From the NCBI GenBank assembly GCA_900768685.1, contig CAAGDX010000019.1:1-64000 (forward strand): DNA of 64,000 nt. The letters are read 5' to 3'. This DNA comes from Bacteroidales bacterium (GTDB taxonomy: Bacteria > Bacteroidota > Bacteroidia > Bacteroidales > Muribaculaceae). The notes below the pieces were generated by a model. The model was not told the origin of the DNA, made no database searches, and worked only from the letters and a program-made list of their open reading frames with translations. How positions within the stretch are numbered: position 1 is the first letter of the stretch; each line of letters begins with the position of its first letter. Positions 1-7,115 of the stretch are shown here, piece by piece. The position numbers and the translations under genes are program-made.

Positions 1-1032
1 AAAGTTAGCAGCTACTGTTCCTATATCATTTTTACATGATAATCGAATATTATCATTATCTATACTTTTTGTAATTTTATATTCTACAAGTGCATCTTCT
101 AATTTTCCTGTCTTTTCCAAATATGAAGAATAAGAACTGTGGTATTTTATATCTTTTGAAATATCCTTAATATTATTTTTATGCTTATCAAGATACTTCT
201 TTGCACTATCAAGTTCATTAATAGCAATAAATGTATTTACAACAAACGGATATTCAATATATTCATCTGCATCGACTCCAAAATACTGTTGCGCTTGTCT
301 AAAATGAGATAATGCCTCATCATATCTTTTAAGTTTATTAAGCGGTCTAATATATGCCTCATGAAAGAAGCCAAGACAAATAGAGTCTTCAATATTGTTA
401 TTTTTAAGACATTCATCTAATATTATCAGCATTGAATCACAATCAATCAAAAAATAACATATAGCCCTGTCTGCAGTTGCATACATGGTATTTAAAAATT
501 TACCGGCTTGAGTATAATAATCTATACACTTAATTCTATATTGATTAGATGTTTCCGGATGATAATTAAAATAATAAATATCAGCCAAAAGTTCATAAAT
601 CTTTGCTTTCCAATACGGGTCTTCTATCTTGCTCACATACAATTCTCCCTCAAGCGTTTCCGTGATGGCTTTTACATAGTTTTTGCCATAAAAATTTGCT
701 TTGCCGCAATAATAATGTGACTGCAATTTACGCAAATTTTCATCCGTGCCATCAAAATATTTACAAGAAATGGTTATCAACGAATCCGTAGATTGCATAA
801 TATTTAATTTATCCGTTGCTTGATATAAATATATAAAATACAGCGCTTTATCTCGCTCAGAGTCAAAAGCATTATAATCAATATTTTGGAGCATTTGCAA
901 TGCTGAGTCCGGACGTGCATCCATAATTTCCTCCACGGCAAGCAAGCGTTCATCTGTCACTTGATTTGAACTGCAAGAAGCGGCAAGCAATAGAATAGCA
1001 GATAATATGGCATATTTAATGTAATATTTCAT
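1..1032 (-). CDS. TPR-like lipoprotein, 3' end beyond window edge
   Basis: A reading frame stays open from an ATG at 1032 to base 1 (344 codons, no stop), so the C-terminus lies outside the window. The N-terminus is a lipoprotein signal (LLLAASC, Cys at about residue 20). The rest is helical, with repeated Tyr/Leu/Ala spacing and phrases such as PDSALQMLQNID and RYDEALSHFRQAQQYF that resemble tetratricopeptide repeats. Bacteroidales carry many such lipoproteins, often with a later membrane helix and a regulatory domain, but that part is not visible. A good promoter sits 29-59 nt upstream. The function is not known; an envelope-anchored scaffold or sensor is an inference. Confidence 0.75.
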   Translation of the reverse strand, partial: MKYYIKYAILSAILLLAASCSSNQVTDERLLAVEEIMDARPDSALQMLQNIDYNAFDSERDKALYFIYLYQATDKLNIMQSTDSLITISCKYFDGTDENLRKLQSHYYCGKANFYGKNYVKAITETLEGELYVSKIEDPYWKAKIYELLADIYYFNYHPETSNQYRIKCIDYYTQAGKFLNTMYATADRAICYFLIDCDSMLIILDECLKNNNIEDSICLGFFHEAYIRPLNKLKRYDEALSHFRQAQQYFGVDADEYIEYPFVVNTFIAINELDSAKKYLDKHKNNIKDISKDIKYHSSYSSYLEKTGKLEDALVEYKITKSIDNDNIRLSCKNDIGTVAANF

Positions 1033-1060
1033 CTGTAAAATGTGTGTTTGATTACAAAAT

Positions 1061-1091
1061 CAAAGTTAACACATTATTTCTTTTCCCCCAA
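1061..1091 (-). promoter_or_regulatory. Bacteroidota promoter of the TPR-like lipoprotein gene
   Basis: On the minus strand TTG (1089-1091) is followed after exactly 20 nt by TAACTTTG (1061-1068), a full match to TTG-N19..21-TAnnTTTG. The predicted start lies about 25-30 nt before the ATG at 1032. Confidence 0.6.
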
Positions 1092-1152
1092 AAAGTGTTT
1101 CAAAAAGAAATAATATTTATAGATTTTTAATATAGGTTCACTTTGGATGCCG

Positions 1153-2490
1153 TTATATCATTCCCGTCATGTAAAAGGGAATGTAAAGCAATTCATTTTC
1201 GCCCACTTGAAAATCTTTAGTGTAAATAAGGTAACTGTTTTTAATTCGTGATGAGAATTTTGCTCTGAAAGTATCTAACGATGTGTGAGATTTATATCCT
1301 GATGATTTAACCTCAATAGGACATATCTTGTTTCCACGAGACAAAAGGAAATCAATTTCACACAAGTGCTTTTCATCTTTCTCAAAAGTATAATAAAAAA
1401 GTTTATTTCCTGAGGATGTAAGCATTTGTGCCACAATATTTTCATACACATATCCAAGATTCGTCTCCAATTTGTCTGCGAGAAGTTTTTGATAAATAAT
1501 ATTCTCCGTAAAATCCTTATCCCAAAAAGCCATAGTAACAAAGAGTCCCGTATCTGCTATAAACAGTTTATATCTTGATGTATCTCTTGACAAGGACATA
1601 CCTATATTAGGGTCATCAGAATGGTATGAAACAAGTACCGCTTTGCTGTCTTCCAAATTTATAAGCATCTCTTCTTCCAAATCGCTTCCAAGCCTTCCCA
1701 CAACGGATGAAGCATAATATCGCGAGGTGTTTTTGCTTAATTGTGCCGGAATAGACATAAAAAGTTTGCTAAGCTTTCCACTTGGGTCTATTTTCATAAA
1801 ATCATCGGAATAAAGCTTGATTATTCTGCGTTTTACGGCATCTACTTTAGCAAGATTATTTGTATCTATATATTCGTTTACCGCTTGAGGCATTCCTCCA
1901 ACAAGCATATATAACCTTAAATCTCGTTCTTTTATGCGGTGTGCAGCTCCAAGCGATATTCTTTTTTCAAAAAAAGACTTTAATAAGGGAACTGTTGCGG
2001 TGTCACCCAATGCCCAACGAAATTCCTCAAAATCCATAGGGTACATATCAATCTGTTCTTCCTCGCCGGGAATGGTTATTCCTTTCGTATTCTGCTTAAT
2101 GCTGATGAGTGAGCCGGTTTCAATATAATCGTATCTTCCGTCTTGAACAAGGTACTTTATTGCTTGGCGTGCATTTGGACATTTCTGAACTTCATCAAAT
2201 ATAATAACGGAACGACGGCGATGTAAAACTACATTAAAAATGGCTTGCAAACGGAGAAAGATGAAATCCAAATCCATTAAATCATCAAAAAGAGATTTCA
2301 CCTCTTCTGATGCCCTATTAAAATCTATGATAAGGTAAGACGAATATTCTTTCTTTGCAAATTCTTCCACAATAGTGGATTTGCCTATTCGTCTTGCTCC
2401 TTGTATCATCAACGCACTCTTTCCGTTTGATTCCCGTTTCCATTCAAGGAGTCTTTCATATATTTTTCTCTTAAATATTCTATTTCCCAT
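1153..2490 (-). CDS. AAA (AAA_14) ATPase with C-terminal DUF4143 nuclease-like domain
   Basis: 445 aa, about the usual size for the AAA_14/DUF4143 family, which is greatly expanded in Bacteroidota and poorly understood. Walker A GARRIGKST is at residues 31-39 and Walker B IIFDE at 96-100. The C-terminal domain carries CEIDFLL (about 377-383) and PIEVK (391-395), the E-x-D...E-x-K pattern of the PD-(D/E)XK nuclease-like fold. The gene stands alone, with its own promoter at 2514-2544 and a 33-bp direct-repeat array just upstream. A second family member at 43952-45085 has the same arrangement. ATP binding is well supported; nuclease activity and biological role are inference. Confidence 0.85.
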   Translation of the reverse strand: MGNRIFKRKIYERLLEWKRESNGKSALMIQGARRIGKSTIVEEFAKKEYSSYLIIDFNRASEEVKSLFDDLMDLDFIFLRLQAIFNVVLHRRRSVIIFDEVQKCPNARQAIKYLVQDGRYDYIETGSLISIKQNTKGITIPGEEEQIDMYPMDFEEFRWALGDTATVPLLKSFFEKRISLGAAHRIKERDLRLYMLVGGMPQAVNEYIDTNNLAKVDAVKRRIIKLYSDDFMKIDPSGKLSKLFMSIPAQLSKNTSRYYASSVVGRLGSDLEEEMLINLEDSKAVLVSYHSDDPNIGMSLSRDTSRYKLFIADTGLFVTMAFWDKDFTENIIYQKLLADKLETNLGYVYENIVAQMLTSSGNKLFYYTFEKDEKHLCEIDFLLSRGNKICPIEVKSSGYKSHTSLDTFRAKFSSRIKNSYLIYTKDFQVGENELLYIPFYMTGMI

Positions 2491-2513
2491 AATTTACAGC
2501 ATTTTTTGCGCTG

Positions 2514-2544
2514 CAAATATATATCATTTTTTCGTTTCCCGCAA
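2514..2544 (-). promoter_or_regulatory. Promoter of the first ATPase, abutting the repeat array
   Basis: On the minus strand TTG (2542-2544), a 20-nt spacer and TATATTTG (2514-2521) match the Bacteroidota consensus exactly. The TTG lies inside the last, partial copy of the repeat array. The predicted leader is only about 17 nt before the ATG at 2490. Confidence 0.65.
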
Positions 2545-2695
2545 ATTTGAAACGCCATTTTATGTCATTTCCCCGAAATTTAAAATGCCGTTTTATGTCG
2601 TTTCCCCGAAATTTGAAATGCCATTTTATGTCATTTCCCCGAAATTTGAAATGTCGTTTTATGCAGTTTCCCCAAAATTTGAAACGCTGTTTTAT
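2534..2695. repeat. 33-bp direct repeats, four full copies plus partial ends
   Basis: Full units lie at 2549-2581, 2582-2614, 2615-2647 and 2648-2680, with partial units at 2534-2548 and 2681-2695. Each unit contains CATTTTATGTCATTTCCCC or a close variant followed by (C/A)(G/A)AAATTT. In unit 3 the segment 2615-2637 is nearly a perfect dyad, GAAATGNCAT-TTT-ATGNCATTTC. There are no unique spacers, so it is not a CRISPR. The array ends against the terminator of the endonuclease gene on one side and overlaps the ATPase promoter on the other. Confidence 0.9.
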
Positions 2696-2696
2696 T

Positions 2697-2734
2697 AAAA
2701 AATCCGCAATACTCTGCTGCGAGCATTGCGGATT
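2697..2734 (-). terminator. Intrinsic terminator of the endonuclease gene
   Basis: A perfect 10-bp stem AATCCGCAAT (2701-2710) / ATTGCGGATT (2725-2734) is followed on the minus strand by a run of T from 2702 down to 2697. It lies 24 nt beyond the stop of the gene at 2758. Confidence 0.8.
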
Positions 2735-2757
2735 CTTAACATAAAGAATGTGTATGT

Positions 2758-5700
2758 TTATCTTACTATAACACGCTGAACTTCATCGCCAACGGCTACT
2801 ACGTAGATGCCGGCAGCAGGAAGTGTTACGGCTTTTGTGCCGGAAACAGCTTCTGAACTCAAATATACTATGCCGTCAACACCATATACGCTTACGAGCA
2901 TTTCTTCGCTTGTGGTGATTTCAACGCCGCCCTTGGTTGGAGTAACGGTGAAATCTGCTGCGGATTCTATGCTTGCTGCATCAGAAGTGGCAGATGTGAT
3001 GCCGATATTGTCTATAAGCCAACGACCGCCGGAAACCTGTGCTATACGTATTCTTACGGCTCCTGTTACTTCTTGCTGTGCGGCAAACAGTTCATAGTCT
3101 GTGCCGGAAAGAGTGACGGTCTTGATTGTTTTCCAACCTTCATCTTCGTCTGTGAGGTACTGGATTGCTACCACAGCATCATCTTCAGTAGCACTCCATT
3201 TGCGAGCATAGAATGAAATGACTTTCATGCCATCGTATTTCATTGGCACCATTTCCACGTAACTGTCTGATTCTTTGCCCATGCGGAGGCTGTACGTGCC
3301 TGCGTAAACAGGGTCGGAAGACATGAAAAGTCCGTCGTGTACGTTCCACTGGGTTGCATTGCCTTCGTATGTGAAGTCTGAGTAAGAATTAAGTCCTGCA
3401 ACGTATTTTTCAAATGTTTCAAGGAATGTTTCACCCATAACAATGCCTTGGAGTGATACAACGTCGGAATAGAATGAGCCGGAAGAAGCACGGAGCGATG
3501 TGTTGTAAAGTCCGTTTTCCGTTGCACCAAGGCGAACATAAACGGATTCCGCTGTTTGCGGTGCCACAACGCTTGTAGCCCACGCAGTGCCGTCAAGGCT
3601 AACCTCAAATGGAGCTGTTACAGTGAATGTGATATCTTCCGTGAGATTTTCGCCTTCAAGGAGGATTTCTACAGCCTCGGAAGCAGTGTTTTGGATACCG
3701 TTTATAGCCATTTCTGCCGGGTCAAAGACAAAGTAGATATTCGGCTCAAGCGGAAGCGTTGTAACTTTCACCACGTTGCTCTGAACGGTCTGTGAAGTGA
3801 GGCTGTATGTGTATTCCGTGTTGGCGTCAAGTCCCGTAACCTCGTAAGTAAGGTCATCGGCGTTCACATATACCGGGAAACCGCTCACTGGACCGTTTGC
3901 ATCTGCCACGTCAAGGCGGTATGTGCCATCGTCGAAGGTATCGCCCACTTCCACCCAACGAGCTGTGAATGAGCTTGAAGTAACTTTTTCCGCAGGTGCT
4001 GCAGGAAGTCCGTCAAGTGCTTCACTGGTAAGGTTTACGTTGCTCACAACGTCGCCGGAAGAAAGCGTAAGGGTTCCGTTATAGTTTGCAGCAGCTGACG
4101 GCTCAAAGAGAATACGGACGTATATTTCATCGCTTGCAGCTGTTGTGGTTGCTTTCAATGCTTTTGTGTCAAGAACCGGAGTAATACTGAGTGATGCAGG
4201 GCTTTCAACTATTTCTGCAGATGTGAAGCCTGTTCCGCTCACTGTAGCGGTGATGTTGCCGGAGAGACCGGTACTCTTCACAGCCACTATTTTTTCATTT
4301 TTAGAGCCTGTAGCCGTTGTGCCGAAGCTGAGTGTACTTCCGTCTGCCGGATAACTGATAGTAGCGGCTGCTGCAGCTGTAGATTCGCTCCACGCAGTAG
4401 TTTTTTTGCTACCCCAAATGTAATCCGCAAGTTCCGGGTGGTCAATGAACGGGTTACGGTTTTTCTGTTTTGCATATACGGCTTCCTGGCGGTCCACTTC
4501 TTTCTGGCTTACAGGGTCCAGAGCATTCCAGTTCAGGAGCATATTCATAGCCCAAGTGGTAAATGCAGGATAAGATGTGCCGTTCAGCATTTCTGAAGAC
4601 CAACCGGAAACCTTTGTGTTGTAAGCGGTTACCATATAGAAGTAAGAACGAGCGAAGTCGCCTTTAAATTCATCGTCAGGTTCCCAAACAGTGCCTGTAT
4701 AGCCGGAATACGTAGATTTTCCGAGTTTGCCAAGTGCCTTAACAGTGCCGGAAGAAGCCACGTATGTGCCGTTTGCACATTCACCGAACGGATAGTTTGC
4801 ACGCTGGTTGTTCACAAAGCCGTCTGTCGGGTAAATATGGAAGAGGTCCGTGTACATAGGTGTTGCATCTTTGAACCAGCTTTTTGGGAATGAGTGCTCA
4901 CGATTGTAGCAGTCACCGATTTTGGAATATGAGCCGCACTGGTTTGTGCTGTAAGTAAATTCTTTTGTGCTGTACATATCCCAGATTTTGCCGTTGCTCT
5001 TGCGGTCCGTATCCTTAAATGCCGTCCACAGTCCTGCATAGCTTACTGCCGTGTGTGAAGATATCTTTGTGCAGAGAGCACTCAAAAGAGCAGAGCCGCA
5101 CGAACCTTCGCAAGATGTATAGTAGCCGGACGGGATATTATCTGATGTCACGCCACCGGATGAACTGCTGCCGCTGCCTGTGCTGCCGCTATCGCCTGTG
5201 CTACCGCTGCCGGAACTGCCGGAAGAACTGCCACCGGTATCGGAATTAGCTGAAGTAGATGAAACTTTTGCTGTGAGAGAAACGGTGCGTGAGAGTGAAC
5301 CGGAAACGAGTTTGAGAGTACCCTTGAATGTGCCGGCCGTTGCACTCTTGAAGTTTATCTGGAGTTGAGCACCTGCATCGGAATTAACCTTTGTTGCGGA
5401 AAGAGTTGTAGCACCGGCAGTAAAGCCTGTACCTGAAACGGTTACCGTGGTGGATTCCGTAAGCCCTGTTCCCTTCACAACCACTGTGGATGTCTGAGTC
5501 TTGTTCAGAGTAACCGTGCCGAAATCCACGGTGCTGCCTGCAGCCGGAGATGAATATGATGCTCCCGTAGTAGTGCTGCCGCTGCCGCTGCTTGAAGATG
5601 AGGAGATGGTGGCTTTGAGGTTTACTTTTATCGTAGTGCTACCGTTTGTGAGCGTAAGCGTGCCTGTGTAAGTGCCACCGGAAGTGCTCTTGAAGTTTAC

Positions 5701-6747
5701 CTGAAGTTGAGCACCTGCATCGGAATTAACCTTCGTGGCACTGAGCGACGTAGAACCGACAGTGAAGCCCGTTCCGGATACAGCCACGGAAGTAGCGGAA
5801 GTAAGTCCCGTACCTTTCACAACCACTGTCTGCTGGCTTGTCACGCCTGATGTGCAAGTACCGAAATTCACGGTGCTGCCGTTAGTAGGCGATGTGATGC
5901 CGGAAGTGGTAGTAGTACCTGCGATTGTAGCCTTAAGGTTCACCTTAATTGTAGTGCTGCCGTTTGTAAGCGTAAGCGTACCCGTGTAAGTGCCGCCGGC
6001 AGTGCTCTTGAAGTTTACCTGAAGTTGAGCACCTGCATCGGAATTAACCTTGCTCGCACTGAGAGACGTAGAGCCGCAAGAGAAACCCGTGCCGGAGATT
6101 GCCACGGAAGTAGCGGAAGTAAGTCCCGTACCTTTCACCACGATAGTTTGCTGAGAGTTTACGCCGGATGTGCAAGTACCGAAATCCACGGTGCTGCCAT
6201 TAGCAGGCGAAGTGATAGCAGCCGTAGCCGCAGCGGTGTAATCCGTGATAGTCACGTCATCAAACACGCATCTTTTACCTGCCGTCTGTTTAAACTTGAT
6301 TCTGACGTTGCCGCTTTTATTAAGCGTGTAGCTGTACTTCTGGTGCGTTACACTTGAAAGAGTGATAGTTCCCGCAGTGGTCCAAGAGGAGCCGCTATCC
6401 GTTGAATACTGCACCTGCACAGTAGCATTGCCGTCTTTCGTGCTCCACGTGCGAGCATAGAAAGAGAGAACGCCTGCACCGCCTGTTTTGTTAGAAGCCA
6501 TAAATGCATAGCTTGTGGCATCGGTTCCGAATCTAAGTGCACGAGTTCCCGAATAAGCAGTTGCCGCATCCGTAAAAACACCGGCATTAGAAGTGGTCCA
6601 TGTGCAAGCATCGCCTACAACAGACCCTGCGGTATAATTTCCTGTTTGATTCGCCTCGAATCCCTCCGAGAACGTTGCCGCATTAGCAGTCAAGCCCATA
6701 AAAAGCAGGGCTGCTGCCACTAATTTGTATAAGTACTGTTTATACAT
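2758..6747 (-). CDS. Secreted endonuclease I with Ig-like repeats and T9SS tail
   Basis: 1329 aa. A signal peptide (cut after LTANA, about residue 23) precedes a beta-rich jelly-roll-like domain (25-170). Three near-identical Ig-like repeats follow (178-275, 284-381, 398-495), each with GSTV(D/N)FG and KVNSDAGAQLQ, then a Ser/Gly linker (505-532). The endonuclease I (EndA/NucM) domain covers about 541-775, with NREHSFPKSW (catalytic His 618) and DLFHIYP (634-640). Another Ig-like unit, a fibronectin-III-like region, a second jelly-roll domain and a C-terminal Por/T9SS sorting tail complete it. It probably degrades extracellular DNA at or beyond the outer membrane. Domain order is seen; localisation follows from the tail. 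Confidence 0.85.
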   Translation of the reverse strand: MYKQYLYKLVAAALLFMGLTANAATFSEGFEANQTGNYTAGSVVGDACTWTTSNAGVFTDAATAYSGTRALRFGTDATSYAFMASNKTGGAGVLSFYARTWSTKDGNATVQVQYSTDSGSSWTTAGTITLSSVTHQKYSYTLNKSGNVRIKFKQTAGKRCVFDDVTITDYTAAATAAITSPANGSTVDFGTCTSGVNSQQTIVVKGTGLTSATSVAISGTGFSCGSTSLSASKVNSDAGAQLQVNFKSTAGGTYTGTLTLTNGSTTIKVNLKATIAGTTTTSGITSPTNGSTVNFGTCTSGVTSQQTVVVKGTGLTSATSVAVSGTGFTVGSTSLSATKVNSDAGAQLQVNFKSTSGGTYTGTLTLTNGSTTIKVNLKATISSSSSSGSGSTTTGASYSSPAAGSTVDFGTVTLNKTQTSTVVVKGTGLTESTTVTVSGTGFTAGATTLSATKVNSDAGAQLQINFKSATAGTFKGTLKLVSGSLSRTVSLTAKVSSTSANSDTGGSSSGSSGSGSTGDSGSTGSGSSSSGGVTSDNIPSGYYTSCEGSCGSALLSALCTKISSHTAVSYAGLWTAFKDTDRKSNGKIWDMYSTKEFTYSTNQCGSYSKIGDCYNREHSFPKSWFKDATPMYTDLFHIYPTDGFVNNQRANYPFGECANGTYVASSGTVKALGKLGKSTYSGYTGTVWEPDDEFKGDFARSYFYMVTAYNTKVSGWSSEMLNGTSYPAFTTWAMNMLLNWNALDPVSQKEVDRQEAVYAKQKNRNPFIDHPELADYIWGSKKTTAWSESTAAAAATISYPADGSTLSFGTTATGSKNEKIVAVKSTGLSGNITATVSGTGFTSAEIVESPASLSITPVLDTKALKATTTAASDEIYVRILFEPSAAANYNGTLTLSSGDVVSNVNLTSEALDGLPAAPAEKVTSSSFTARWVEVGDTFDDGTYRLDVADANGPVSGFPVYVNADDLTYEVTGLDANTEYTYSLTSQTVQSNVVKVTTLPLEPNIYFVFDPAEMAINGIQNTASEAVEILLEGENLTEDITFTVTAPFEVSLDGTAWATSVVAPQTAESVYVRLGATENGLYNTSLRASSGSFYSDVVSLQGIVMGETFLETFEKYVAGLNSYSDFTYEGNATQWNVHDGLFMSSDPVYAGTYSLRMGKESDSYVEMVPMKYDGMKVISFYARKWSATEDDAVVAIQYLTDEDEGWKTIKTVTLSGTDYELFAAQQEVTGAVRIRIAQVSGGRWLIDNIGITSATSDAASIESAADFTVTPTKGGVEITTSEEMLVSVYGVDGIVYLSSEAVSGTKAVTLPAAGIYVVAVGDEVQRVIVR
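5263..6216 (-). repeat. Three tandem Ig-like coding repeats inside the endonuclease gene
   Basis: Units of 98 codons lie at 5923-6216, 5605-5898 and 5263-5556. The first two proteins differ at 9 of 98 positions and their DNA is also very close, which suggests recent duplication. The third is more diverged. The copy number could vary between strains by recombination. Confidence 0.85.
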
Positions 6748-6863
6748 TGTTTCTATATAATTATGTTAGGTTTTTAATTTTTCGCGTAATAGGGAAAAAG
6801 TGCGTAAATTTATAGCAAATTTTTGATACATGCAAATTTTTGCGAAAAATTCATAAAAATACA

Positions 6864-6890
6864 GTTTGCGGAAATTTTTTTTCCGCAAAC
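6864..6890. repeat. Perfect 11-bp hairpin upstream of the endonuclease gene
   Basis: GTTTGCGGAAA (6864-6874), a 5-T loop and TTTCCGCAAAC (6880-6890). It sits about 120 nt before the endonuclease start and next to the inverted-repeat element at 6892-7004. It has no clean T-run on either side, so a terminator role is uncertain. Confidence 0.55.
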
Positions 6891-6891
6891 A

Positions 6892-7004
6892 AAGAGCCTG
6901 TTTCAACAGGCTCTTAACGGTTATGTGGCTCGCTACACGCCCTTTTAAACCTGCTCAATGACTGACAACCTTATTTTTTAATATTTATTATGAAACAGGC
7001 TCTT
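6892..7004. repeat. 113-bp element with 14-bp terminal inverted repeats
   Basis: AAGAGCCTGTTTCA at 6892-6905 and its exact complement TGAAACAGGCTCTT at 6991-7004 bound an 85-bp core without a coding frame. A further inverted copy, AACAGGCTCTT, begins at 6905 and makes a tight hairpin with the left end. Similar single ends occur at 46086, 49308 and about 29882. The size and ends resemble a MITE, but no transposase or target-site duplication was identified. Confidence 0.5.
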
Positions 7005-7056
7005 AATGTTTACGTCATAAATGGTAACCGCATCTTTGACAACCCTGCTAAAAAGC

Positions 7057-7090
7057 GAAAAAAAGCCGCCCGGAAATTTCCGAGCGGCTT
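7057..7090 (-). terminator. Intrinsic terminator of secDF
   Basis: Arms AAGCCGC and GCGGCTT, extended by CGGAAA/TTTCCG with one internal mismatch, span 7063-7090. On the minus strand the stem is followed by a T-run. The stop of secDF is at 7116. Confidence 0.8.
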
Positions 7091-7115
7091 GTGGTATTTC
7101 TATGTTGCTACCTGC

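Noticed and set aside
2534..2695. Possible CRISPR array
   Set aside because: The 33-bp units follow each other without spacers, and no cas gene is near. The same is true of the 23-bp array at 10338-10420 and the array at 45129-45241.
2375..2744. Two small plus-strand frames through the 33-bp array with repeated peptides
   Set aside because: A 33-bp period keeps any frame open, so repeated peptides are expected. No promoter or start context supports translation.
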